Shown one piece after another: positions 14,234-21,403 of a stretch of 25,915 bases of DNA. Numbering within the stretch: the stretch's first letter is position 1; every line of letters starts with the position of its first letter. Where the stretch lies: NCBI GenBank assembly GCA_964433495.1, contig CAYSRC010000035.1, positions 1 to 25,915 of the forward strand, read 5' to 3'. Below the pieces are notes generated by a model that saw nothing but the letters and a program-made list of their open reading frames with translations, made no database searches and was not told where the DNA came from. This DNA is from CAYSRC01 sp964433495 (GTDB lineage: Bacteria; Bacillota; Clostridia; Oscillospirales; Ruminococcaceae). The position numbers and the translations under genes are program-made.

Positions 14234-14566
14234 CTCTTTCGCGCTGTCTTTTCTGCCCGTTTAACCCCCTTGACACCGCGCCCGCGTCAAAGGGCAGGCG
14301 CGGCCGTTGCGGCGGCGTCCCACGGCCCGTTCGGCTGCCCCCACCCTTTTCGCCTGCGCTTTTCTGTCCGGCTACAGGGCTCGCTTCGGGCTTTTCTCAG
14401 AAAAATTTCCCCGCGCTGCAGCGGGGAAATCTCATTTTCGGGCAAAATCCGTGAGGCGACAGTCAGCCCTTCAAAGCACCCGCGCCCGGCGGCGCTTTGC
14501 GCTGGGAAAGCGCTTTGTCCTCAGGCGCTGTCCGGCTAACTAAAGGATATAAAAGGAGAATTCGCG
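14234..14566. other. Intergenic region downstream of glmS
   Basis: No gene is supported. It contains the hairpin at 14405-14430 and a second one, GCGCTTT (14492-14498) with AAAGCGC (14507-14513) followed by TTTGTCC, which may be a weak terminator. I found no clear promoter for the gene at 14567; a TATAAA at about 14549 overlaps the ribosome binding site and is probably not a -10. Confidence 0.5.
14405..14430. terminator. Terminator-like hairpin after glmS
   Basis: ATTTCCCCGC (14405-14414) and GCGGGGAAAT (14421-14430) form a perfect 10-bp stem. On the plus strand CTCATTTT follows, an imperfect T-tract; on the minus strand the flank is T-rich. It lies 170 bases past glmS. Confidence 0.55.
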
Positions 14567-15406
14567 ATGTTCGGCAAAATTGCGCTTTGTGCATGTTCAA
14601 ATCTTCTCCCGGATGATGAACGGGGTGAAATGCGGAAGCTAAAGAGTATGCTGGAACGCTTTGGGGTGACGGTCGCGGAAAGCCCCTGCATGTATGCAGA
14701 CGGTCGGGACGGAATCGGCCTGGGAAAGAGAAAAGCGGACATCCTGAACCGTTTTTATGCAGATCAATCTATCGACGCGGTTTTTGATGTTTCCGGCGGC
14801 GATACCGCAAATGAGCTGTTGCCGTATTTAGATTATGACCTGATAGGGCGAAGCGGCAAGCCCTTTTTCGGTTACAGCGACCTCACCACTGTTTTAAATG
14901 CGATCTATGCAAAAACGGGGAAATCCTCTGTCCTTTTTCAAATAAGGAGCTTAGTGTGGGACGAGACGGGCATTCAGGCGGACAGATTCGAACGATATCT
15001 CCGCGGGGACAAGGAGCTGTTTTCGCCGCGATGGAATACCCTGCAAGGAACGGGCGAGGCGGAAAAGCTTAAGCGCAATAATACGACTGTCGGCGGAAAC
15101 ATCCGCTGTTTTTTAAAGCTTGCGGGAACGGGCTATTTCCCGAACACGGAGGGAAAGCTTCTTTTTTTGGAGGCTTTAGGCGGCGGGATCCCGCAGTTGT
15201 CAACATACTTTGCGGCTTTGGAGCAGCTCGGAGTTTTCAATAAGGTATCGGGCATTCTTCTCGGTACGTTCACTCAATTGGAAAAAGAACGCGGCGGACA
15301 GTGCGTGTATGACATCTTGAAGCAGCATATTTCGCACGAGATGTTTGTGGCAAAAACACAGGATGTCGGCCACGGCAACAGCGCAAGGGCGTTGACAATC
15401 GGATAA
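14567..15406 (+). CDS. S66 family LD-carboxypeptidase/MccF-like peptidase, short C-terminus
   Basis: S66 serine peptidases cut LD-peptide bonds in peptidoglycan fragments (LdcA) or detoxify microcin C-type nucleotide peptides (MccF). Nucleophile Ser104 lies in FGYSDLT, preceded by DVSGGDTANELLPYL typical of the family; the Glu is in LLFLEALGGG and the His in VGHGNSARALTIG at the end. The protein stops right after LTIG, at 279 aa, where homologues usually go on for 10-25 residues, so it may be slightly truncated. Codon use is clearly AT-richer than in the flanking genes, which suggests transfer. AGGAG lies 8 bases before the ATG. LdcA versus MccF role cannot be decided; the AT-rich, solitary setting makes a resistance-type role worth considering. 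Confidence 0.88.
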   Translation: MFGKIALCACSNLLPDDERGEMRKLKSMLERFGVTVAESPCMYADGRDGIGLGKRKADILNRFYADQSIDAVFDVSGGDTANELLPYLDYDLIGRSGKPFFGYSDLTTVLNAIYAKTGKSSVLFQIRSLVWDETGIQADRFERYLRGDKELFSPRWNTLQGTGEAEKLKRNNTTVGGNIRCFLKLAGTGYFPNTEGKLLFLEALGGGIPQLSTYFAALEQLGVFNKVSGILLGTFTQLEKERGGQCVYDILKQHISHEMFVAKTQDVGHGNSARALTIG

Positions 15407-15514
15407 GAGAGCGGGCGGGCGTCGGCGGCACGGCAGACCCAAACGGGCTTCGAGCGCCGCCGCAAAGCGGTTATAAGGTGCGGCGGCCCTTTGCGCCCCC
15501 CGCTTCAATCCCGT

Positions 15515-15555
15515 AAACAGAACATCCCCCGGCGATGCCGGGGGATGTTCTGTTT
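15515..15555. terminator. Bidirectional terminator between convergent genes
   Basis: A perfect 19-bp stem pairs 15515-15533 with 15537-15555 around the triloop GAT; it begins with AAACAG and ends with CTGTTTT, so both strands have T at the 3' side. It serves the S66 gene (+) and the gene at 15668 (-). Confidence 0.92.
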
Positions 15556-15667
15556 TAGGCAAAGCCCTCTGTTCCCTGCAATACGTCAAATACTTAAATA
15601 CTTAAAACAAAAGAGCCCTTCCGCTTTTACAAAGCTCATTATGCATCGGTTCCCACCGCCTTGCCGG

Positions 15668-16096
15668 TCACAGTTTGACCTTGTCGATCACATCGTCATA
15701 GACACAGCGCAGGATGTCATAAAAGTTTTTGGTGTTGCCCTCCCTCAGCTGCATATATCCCTCGAGCCCCGCGTTGACGAGGTCAAACACGAGGGTGTTT
15801 TCGCGGTCGACCGACTGGTCCAGGATGTCTTTAAACATCCCCTGTGCCTCCTCGGTGTCGCAGCCGAACTTGGACACCGCCGCGCTTATAAAGCTCACCT
15901 CAAACGCATGCATGTCCTCGTCCGAGGTATCCTCTGTCACAAACACGCCGCTCAGCATCCCGAACAGAAATGCAAGCAGCACATAGTACTCGGCCCCGCT
16001 CGATTTGTCGACCCTATGTCCCTTAAACGCGACGAGAAGGTCGGCATAGCCCGCGCACTCCTTTATCCTCTGTGCGGCAGTGTTTTCACTCTCCAT
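15668..16096 (-). CDS. Hypothetical protein, helical and acidic
   Basis: I do not recognise this protein. It is 142 aa from the ATG at 16096, which has GGGAGG about 12 bases upstream; an in-frame ATG at 16138 lacks such a site. The sequence is acidic and appears all-helical (for example EEAQGMFKDILDQSVDRENT and YDILRCVYDDVIDKVKL), with one moderately hydrophobic stretch YYVLLAFLFGMLSGVFV at about residues 37-53 and no clear signal peptide or catalytic motif. It stands alone: a convergent terminator lies downstream and 448 bases without a gene lie upstream. Codon use is like that of the chromosomal genes, which together with the good ribosome binding site supports it as a real gene. Confidence 0.72.
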   Translation of the reverse strand: MESENTAAQRIKECAGYADLLVAFKGHRVDKSSGAEYYVLLAFLFGMLSGVFVTEDTSDEDMHAFEVSFISAAVSKFGCDTEEAQGMFKDILDQSVDRENTLVFDLVNAGLEGYMQLREGNTKNFYDILRCVYDDVIDKVKL

Positions 16097-16544
16097 CTTA
16101 TCTCTTTCCCTCCCATGCAGCGGCGCATTGCGCAGCAAGCATCAAATATAATTGTCGTTATCGCCGCGCCCCCGCTCTCCCGCACAGCATGCAGCGTCCG
16201 AAAGCCTCGCGGCAGAACCAACGGGCGACAAAGAAACCGCTCTGGCAAGACGCGGCAAAACCCGAGCCGCTCGTTTGGGGCGGGACACCGCGCGCCCCGG
16301 GCCGGCGCACCGCGCGGACAGCCGCACTTTTATAAGGTATCCCCTGCGGCTCAAACCCTCCCCGCACAAAACACGGGGCAAGGGGGGACCCGACGTCGTC
16401 CGCACGGCAAACCGCCGCCCCGTTCTTGAATTCCGCCCCGCTCACCCGGGGCGGTTTTTCGCCACACATCCGGCGTCCCCTTTGCACGGCTTCGGACAAA
16501 CCGCCGCGTGTCAAAGGGGCGTCCCGCAAACCCGAGCAAAAAGC
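16097..16544. other. Intergenic region, no gene seen
   Basis: Several overlapping open frames occur on both strands because of high GC, but none has a ribosome binding site or protein-like composition. The only clear element is the hairpin with T-tract at 16433-16459. Confidence 0.5.
16433..16459 (+). terminator. Plus-strand terminator without an upstream plus-strand gene
   Basis: CCGCCCC (16433-16439) pairs with GGGGCGG (16448-16454), followed by five T (16455-16459). The nearest plus-strand gene ends at 15406, before a strong terminator, so what this one would end is unclear. Confidence 0.6.
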
Positions 16545-17171
16545 TCAGCTGTTCTTCATCACGGCGTTCTCGATGGCGTCCGCCGCGTGCTCACAGAGGT
16601 CGCAACACATCTCAAAGCACTCGTATATCTCCTTGAACGACATCTTGTCGACGGCGTCCAGCTTGTCGTCGGTGTATATCTCGCGGATTGTCTGTATATA
16701 CAGCGCGTCGCCCTCCGACTCGATGTTGTTTATCTCAACGATGAGCGGATGGAGCTTTTGTGAGCGCTTGTAGTTGGCCAGCTCTGCGACCGCCTCCCTG
16801 AGCGCGGAGGTGATGCGCACGATGATCTCGCAGAACTCGTCCGCCCGAGGCACAGCCCGAGGCACATTGTACATGTACATCTTTATCGGCACGTCATCGA
16901 TGGCGTCTGTTATGTCGTCGATGATCTGGATAAGCTCATAGATATCCTCGCGCTCGATCGGGGTGATAAACTCGCGCACGAGCTTCTCCATCACGCGGTG
17001 GCGCGCTTCGTCCCCGCGGTGCTCAATCTCGTGGATCTCCTCCATCGCCTCCTCGGCCGTCTCGACGTCAAAGTCGCGGATAAACTCGCGGAGCTTTGCG
17101 GCCGCCTCGCAGGTGAACCCGCACATCTCAAGCATCTTTTCAAAATAATCGTTTTTGTTGTTTCGAGCCAT
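16545..17171 (-). CDS. DUF47/PhoU-like Pit accessory protein
   Basis: This 208-aa protein is all-helical and acidic with the DUF47 (TIGR00153-like) pattern: EIEHRGDEARHRVMEKLVRE, then FITPIEREDIYELIQIIDDI and TDAIDD, and near the C-terminus NNIESEGDALYIQTIREIY and CCDLCEHAADAIENAV. The E-x3-D repeats in such proteins bind metal clusters in PhoU relatives. Members are found next to PiT transporters and are believed to regulate or chaperone them. It begins 81 bases after the transporter on the same strand, so the pair is probably one operon. The ATG at 17171 has AAGGA close upstream (2-3 bases) and a G-run further away. Confidence 0.93.
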   Translation of the reverse strand: MARNNKNDYFEKMLEMCGFTCEAAAKLREFIRDFDVETAEEAMEEIHEIEHRGDEARHRVMEKLVREFITPIEREDIYELIQIIDDITDAIDDVPIKMYMYNVPRAVPRADEFCEIIVRITSALREAVAELANYKRSQKLHPLIVEINNIESEGDALYIQTIREIYTDDKLDAVDKMSFKEIYECFEMCCDLCEHAADAIENAVMKNS

Positions 17172-17252
17172 TGTCCTTCCCCCGATAAATTCATATGTTT
17201 TGTTTTTCCGGCGGCGCGCCCGCGCCGAACAGGGCCCCGCGCCGTGCGGCGG

Positions 17253-18299
17253 TTAAAACAGCGCCAAAAACAGCTTTGCCATGGCATAGCCGATGAGCCC
17301 GCACCCCGGGAACGCGAGCACCCAGGTCCAAACCATGTCGCCCACGACCGACCAGTTGACCGAGCGCATCCTGCGCGCGGCCCCCACGCCCATGATGGCC
17401 GAGGTTTTTGTGTGCGTCGTGCTGACGGGCACGCCCAAAATTGAGGACAGCAGCAGACAGGCCGCGCCCGCGACGTCGGCCGAAAAGCCCTGATACTTCG
17501 AGAGCTTGACCATGTCCATGCCGACCGACTTGATGATGCGGTACCCGCCGACCGAGGTGCCGAGCGCCATAAACGCCGAGCAGGCGAACATCAGCCAGAT
17601 CGGGATCTGCAGCGTCTGCACCTGCGCGCTTCCGCTCGAGAGAAACAGGCCCAGCAAAAACACGCCCATAAACTTCTGCCCGTCCTGCGCCCCGTGCATA
17701 AACGCCATTGCCGCACCGCTCGCAATCTGCGCGCCGCCGAAAAACCGCTCGGCCGACCTTCTCTCGGCCTTTCTGAACAAAAACGCGACGATCTTGACCA
17801 CAACAAAGCCCATCGCAAAGCCGAGCACCGTCGAAAAGACAAGGCCGTACAGGACCTTGACGATCTCGCCGCCGTTGATCCCCGAGACCCCTCCCTGCAG
17901 CGCGATGGCCGCGCCCGCAAGCCCCGCCACCAGCGAATGGCTTTCGCTGGTGGGGATGCCGAAATACCAGCACGCGGTCGACCAGATCACGATGGACGAG
18001 AGCGCGGCCGCCAAAGCCGCAAGGGCCCTGTTGGGGTCGTCGCCGAAGTCGACCATGTTGTATATTGTCATGGCGACGTTGCTGTTCAGCCGCGTCATGA
18101 TGAACACGCCCAAAAAGTTGAAGATCGCGGCCATCGCTATGGCGGGACGGACACCGAGCGCCTTTGTCGACACGCAGGTGGCAATCGCGTTGGGGGCATC
18201 GGTACACCCGTTGACGGTGATGACGGCAAGCGTCAAAACCGTCGTGATGATAAGCGCCGGATTTGCCGCAAGATGCGCAAAAAAGTCCGAAAGTGGCAT
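17253..18299 (-). CDS. pit: PiT family inorganic phosphate transporter
   Basis: PiT proteins import phosphate, usually as a metal-phosphate complex with protons or as a sodium symport, through the cytoplasmic membrane. The signature near the N-terminus is NGCTDAPNAIATCVSTKAL, and the repeat half carries GVPVSTTHTKTSAIMGVGAA; both are hallmark PiT sequences. The 348-aa product has about ten hydrophobic segments and lacks the long central loop of E. coli PitA, as usual for clostridial forms. Start codons at 18320, 18305 and 18299 are in frame; the last has a G-run at workable spacing and is preferred, but the choice is not secure. The DUF47 partner follows, and a near-consensus promoter lies upstream. 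Confidence 0.95.
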   Translation of the reverse strand: MPLSDFFAHLAANPALIITTVLTLAVITVNGCTDAPNAIATCVSTKALGVRPAIAMAAIFNFLGVFIMTRLNSNVAMTIYNMVDFGDDPNRALAALAAALSSIVIWSTACWYFGIPTSESHSLVAGLAGAAIALQGGVSGINGGEIVKVLYGLVFSTVLGFAMGFVVVKIVAFLFRKAERRSAERFFGGAQIASGAAMAFMHGAQDGQKFMGVFLLGLFLSSGSAQVQTLQIPIWLMFACSAFMALGTSVGGYRIIKSVGMDMVKLSKYQGFSADVAGAACLLLSSILGVPVSTTHTKTSAIMGVGAARRMRSVNWSVVGDMVWTWVLAFPGCGLIGYAMAKLFLALF

Positions 18300-18344
18300 A
18301 GTCATCCCCCAAAAAAGCATATTTCCGATATTATCTTTTATTTA

Positions 18345-18373
18345 ACTATATCATTTCTGTCGACTTTATTCAA
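18345..18373 (-). promoter_or_regulatory. Sigma-A promoter of the phosphate transport operon
   Basis: On the minus strand TTGAAT (18373-18368) and TATAGT (18350-18345) are 17 bases apart in an AT-rich segment, about 45 bases before the preferred start. I saw no PhoB-like box. Confidence 0.8.
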
Positions 18374-18492
18374 CAAATACTTGAAATTTATGTCCCGGGC
18401 CTGCCGGAACATTTCGCGTCCCCCGGGAATAAACTGATATTGATGTTTGCGAGTGCGCCATGTTATTTTTCAACCGCGGGGAGGGACAAACC

Positions 18493-19026
18493 ATGAGCAG
18501 ATATCGCCGAAGCCCGCTCATTCGCCTCACACCCGCGGCGGTGCTCGCGGCGGCGACAGTCGCGGCACTGCTGCTCGCGGCGGGTTCCCGTTCAAAGGGC
18601 TCCAAAAACACGTCGGACAGCTCCGGCTCCTCCGACTATATAAGATGCCCCGTGTGCGGCTACACCCTCGAGACCTCGCTCACCTCGGGCTACGGCAGAC
18701 GCGCCGACCCCCTCGAGAGCGGCGGGACGGAGCAGCACGACGGGCTCGACCTCGCCGCGCCCGAGGGCACCCCCGTCATGGCCGCGCAGGACGGGGTGGT
18801 CAGCTCCGTGCAGCACTCGGACACAGGGTACGGCAACATGGTCGTCATCGACCACGGAAACGGAAGAACCACCCTCTACGCCCACTGCGCGCGCCTGTTT
18901 GTGGGGGAGGGCGAGCGCGTTGTCAGAGGGCAGATCATCGCGTCGGTCGGCTCGACCGGAAACTCAACGGGCCCGCACCTCCACTTTGAGATGCGCCTGG
19001 GCGGCGTGCCGCAGAACATCCCGTAG
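18493..19026 (+). CDS. Membrane-anchored M23 metallopeptidase (LytM type)
   Basis: M23 zinc endopeptidases cut peptidoglycan cross-bridges or stem peptides outside the cell. Residues 12-31 form a signal anchor, followed by a Ser-rich linker, the short motif CPVCG (52-56), and the peptidase domain: LTSGYGRRADP, H82-x3-D86 in HDGLD, YAH with H131, and HLH (162-164). All zinc and catalytic residues are present, so it is likely active. At 177 aa it is a minimal form. The CPVCG pair is unusual for an exported protein. The ATG at 18493 has GGGGAGGG 7 bases upstream and is preferred over one at 18460. It is divergent from the phosphate operon and followed by repeats. Confidence 0.92.
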   Translation: MSRYRRSPLIRLTPAAVLAAATVAALLLAAGSRSKGSKNTSDSSGSSDYIRCPVCGYTLETSLTSGYGRRADPLESGGTEQHDGLDLAAPEGTPVMAAQDGVVSSVQHSDTGYGNMVVIDHGNGRTTLYAHCARLFVGEGERVVRGQIIASVGSTGNSTGPHLHFEMRLGGVPQNIP

Positions 19027-19232
19027 GGATTCCGCGGGAGATGAAACACTGCGGGATTATGCGGAGTATGGGAGAGGACTTTGGGGGTCGCAGCAAAGCT
19101 TTAACCTCTTAAATACCCGCGCGGTGTTTTTGTACAGCTTCACCCTGCGGCAGCGTTCTGTCCTAAAAGCGCCCCTTGCCGAACACAAGTTGCAGCCGAA
19201 TTCGTATCCACCCGGCGTTTTCTGCCGCCCAA

Positions 19233-19266
19233 TCGCGGGAATATGCGAGCCGTGTCAGCATAGCTG
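19233..19266 (+). repeat. Type A hairpin plus CTGACTGA module, copy 2
   Basis: TCGC and GCGA flank GGGAATAT (19237-19244), followed by GCCGTGTCAGC, ATA and GCTGACTGA. This is close to 157-195. Confidence 0.65.
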
Positions 19267-19357
19267 ACTGATGAGGGGGTAGCCAAGCTTCCTTATCTGA
19301 CTTCATCCCCATGTGAACAAAACGCCGCCTGCCGCCTCATCCACCGCGGGGCGGTTC

Positions 19358-19433
19358 CCCTTCCCCCCACGCCCTGCACACTCCCGCAGGGTGTGTCGGC
19401 GTTCGTTCCTATTAACGCTGACCGGGGGAAGGG
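19358..19433 (+). repeat. Three-way-junction element: outer stem, type A arm, type B arm
   Basis: The outer stem CCCTTCCCCC (19358-19367) with GGGGGAAGGG (19424-19433) is 10 perfect pairs. Inside are arm A, ACGCCCTGC (19369-19377) with GCAGGGTGT (19386-19394) and 8-base loop ACACTCCC, and arm B, GTCGGCGTT (19395-19403) with AACGCTGAC (19414-19422) and loop CGTTCCTATT. Only a base or so is left unpaired at the junction. Whether it acts as RNA or as DNA is unknown. Confidence 0.7.
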
Positions 19434-19487
19434 TTCCGGGCGCTAAGGCCTCGCCCATCCATCGAGTCCGTGCCCTTGAGGCTCCCT

Positions 19488-19558
19488 TACCGAACGGCCG
19501 AGCTTAATAGGAACGATAGCTCGGCACTCCGCGCGGCAGATGCGCGTCGCAATCGGTA
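19488..19558 (-). repeat. Second three-way-junction element, opposite orientation
   Basis: Outer stem TACCGA (19488-19493) with TCGGTA (19553-19558). Arm B is GCCGAGCT (19497-19504) with AGCTCGGC (19518-19525), loop TAATAGGAACGAT. Arm A is CGCGC (19530-19534) with GCGCG (19542-19546) and a 7-base loop GGCAGAT. Read on the minus strand the arm order is A then B, as at 19358-19433. Confidence 0.55.
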
Positions 19559-19575
19559 CGGCGTTCGGGGGTTCC

Positions 19576-19641
19576 CATACTCTCGGGAATTCTGTCGCGC
19601 GTCCGTTCCGCTTACGCGCGACTACGCCCAGCGAGAGTATG
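19576..19641. repeat. 47-bp repeat copy 2 inside an outer stem
   Basis: CATACTCTC (19576-19584) pairs with GAGAGTATG (19633-19641). Inside is a type B hairpin, GTCGCGCGT (19594-19602) with ACGCGCGAC (19614-19622), loop CCGTTCCGCTT, identical to the loop at 74-84. GGGAATTC lies where arm A would be. Confidence 0.7.
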
Positions 19642-19649
19642 CGGGGTGT

Positions 19650-19687
19650 GTAAAGGGAGCTGTCGCACTTGTGCGACTGAGGGATTG
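19650..19687 (+). repeat. AAAGGGAG-hairpin-GAGGGATTG module (type C)
   Basis: GTGTAAAGGGAGCT is followed by the hairpin GTCGCAC-TT-GTGCGAC and TGAGGGATTGT. Similar arrangements occur at about 25106-25132 and 25203-25241. Confidence 0.6.
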
Positions 19688-19791
19688 TACCCATGAGACT
19701 CCATCGCCTGAACAGTCCTCTTTTTGCAGCTTTATCCCGTCCGTCCGCAGCCCTCTGCTTCCCCCTTGCCGGCCGCTTTCACCGTCCCTTA

Positions 19792-21378
19792 TCACCCTTC
19801 CTGCGCGCACAGCGCGGTGATGAGATCCGCAAGCGCGCCCGCAGCCGACGCCGCCGTCGTGTAGCCGTAACCGTCGTCCTCGGTCATGACCGCGACCGTG
19901 TACCGCGGCTCGTCCGCCGGGAAAAAGCCGGTAAACCAGCCGATGATGCACTCGGCGCCGTCCTCGCCCGATCGGCCCGTCTGCGCGGTGCCCGTCTTGC
20001 CCGCCGCCGTGGTGAGATAGGGCTTTGCGTTTTTGCCCGTCCCGCTTTGCACCACCTCGGCAAGACAGCCCGCGACCGTCTGCGCCGTGTCCTGCGACAT
20101 GATCCGCACGGGGGGCTGCGGCACGATTTTGTCGCCGCCCACCCTTTTTATTAAGCTCGGCTCAACGTACAAGCCACCCGTCGCAAAGCAGTTGGTCATC
20201 GCCGCAACCTGAAGGGGGGTGGCGAGCAGCTTGCCCTGTCCGAAGCAGTGGTTGATAAGCTCGCTTTCGCTTTGCAGCTCCTCGACCGTCGGCACATATC
20301 CGCCGTCGCCCGAAAAGCCGTCCCAAAGAACCGTCTCGCGCCCGAGCCCCGCCGAGCGCGCCATTGAGTACAGCCCCTCGGCGCCGAGGCTGCGCCCGAG
20401 CGAGATAAAGTACACGTTGCACGAGTCGCACAGCGCCCCCTCGAGATAGAGCGGGCCGTGCACAGCGGCGTTGTTGCAGGTGTAGGTGCCCGAGTCGGTC
20501 TCGACAAAGCCCTCGCACTCGTAATAGTAGTAGGGAGAAAACCCCGCCTCGAGCGCCGCCGCCGCGACAAGCGGCTTGTAGACCGAGCCCACATTGTACG
20601 CGCAGAGCGCCCTGTTCAAAAGGGGCGAGCCCTCCCGCTCGAGGCTGTCCGCGACGTCGGTCGGGTCGAAATCGGGCCGGGACACCATCCCCTTTATCTC
20701 GCCCGTTTCACACTCGAGCACCACAATCGCGCCGCGGGTGAGAAATTCGTCCGCGACAAACTCGCACGCCTGCTGCACCTGTCTCGAGAGGGTCAGCGTC
20801 ACCCCCTCGCCCTCCCCGCCCGTCTCGACAATCGGCGTCGACATGGTGTAGACGTTTCTTCCGAGCGCGTCGACCTCGACCGCAATCGACGTCCTTGAGG
20901 TTGCGCCGTCAAGGTAGTCCTGGAACGCGCGCTCAAGCCCCGACACCCCCTCGCCGTCGTATCCGAGATAGCCTAAAAGATGGACGGCCGGGTGGTCGGC
21001 CGTGTACCTCTCGCGCACGCCGACGGTCCTGAACGGCGCAAGGCCCGCGCTGTCCGACAGCGCCGCGATGTAGGGCAGCTTTGTGCCGTCGTCCTCGGCC
21101 TGCTCGCTGACATACGCCGACGCTGTGCGCAGCGCCGCCTCGGTCGGGATAATCACCGCGTACTCTCGCAGCTCCGTCCCCGTGATTCGCTGCCCGTCGT
21201 CATAGAAGAAGTCGGGGCGCTCGCAATAGATTTCGATCTCCCGCCTGCCCTGCCGCGCGGCGCTGTCTGCAAGCTCACTGTCGGTCGCGACGGTGAACAG
21301 CCGCGCCTCGACAAACCCGAACAGGAGCATCATCACAAAAAAACCGATAAACAATCTCTTTCTTGTCAAAAAAATCAC
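19792..21378 (-). CDS. Class B penicillin-binding protein (transpeptidase)
   Basis: This is a peptidoglycan D,D-transpeptidase, anchored in the membrane with its catalytic domain outside. An N-terminal membrane segment (about residues 9-24) follows TRKR; a pedestal domain (30-190, with HLLGYLGYDGEGVSGLE typical of PBP dimer domains) leads to the transpeptidase domain with S265-x2-K268 (SVYK), SCN (319-321) and KTG (461-463). At about 528 aa it is of the PBP2/FtsI/SpoVD class, without PASTA domains; I cannot say which. The frame is open further upstream, but that part is unlike a protein. GTG at 21378 has AAGGA 8 bases before it; TTG at 21369 is an alternative. The start region lies in a hairpin. 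It is the only gene of its unit. Confidence 0.94.
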   Translation of the reverse strand: MIFLTRKRLFIGFFVMMLLFGFVEARLFTVATDSELADSAARQGRREIEIYCERPDFFYDDGQRITGTELREYAVIIPTEAALRTASAYVSEQAEDDGTKLPYIAALSDSAGLAPFRTVGVRERYTADHPAVHLLGYLGYDGEGVSGLERAFQDYLDGATSRTSIAVEVDALGRNVYTMSTPIVETGGEGEGVTLTLSRQVQQACEFVADEFLTRGAIVVLECETGEIKGMVSRPDFDPTDVADSLEREGSPLLNRALCAYNVGSVYKPLVAAAALEAGFSPYYYYECEGFVETDSGTYTCNNAAVHGPLYLEGALCDSCNVYFISLGRSLGAEGLYSMARSAGLGRETVLWDGFSGDGGYVPTVEELQSESELINHCFGQGKLLATPLQVAAMTNCFATGGLYVEPSLIKRVGGDKIVPQPPVRIMSQDTAQTVAGCLAEVVQSGTGKNAKPYLTTAAGKTGTAQTGRSGEDGAECIIGWFTGFFPADEPRYTVAVMTEDDGYGYTTAASAAGALADLITALCAQEG

Positions 21379-21403
21379 CCCGTTTATCCTTGTCAAAAAC
21401 GGG
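21379..21403 (-). promoter_or_regulatory. Hairpin placing the PBP ribosome binding site in its loop
   Basis: CCCGTTT (21379-21385) and AAACGGG (21397-21403) are perfect 7-base complements. On the minus strand the 11-base loop holds AAGGAT, the likely ribosome binding site, and the GTG start follows the stem at once. A hairpin here could limit initiation (inference). Confidence 0.5.

Larger units (their letters stand above)
19027..19791. repeat. 765-bp intergenic hairpin-repeat mosaic
   Basis: No gene is supported. In order it holds a type A hairpin (19233-19248) with the CCGTGTCAGC/GCTGACTGA module, a three-way junction (19358-19433), a second three-way junction in the opposite orientation (19488-19558), the second copy of the 47-bp repeat inside an outer stem (19576-19641), and an AAAGGGAG-hairpin-GAGGGATTG module (19650-19687). 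Confidence 0.7.
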
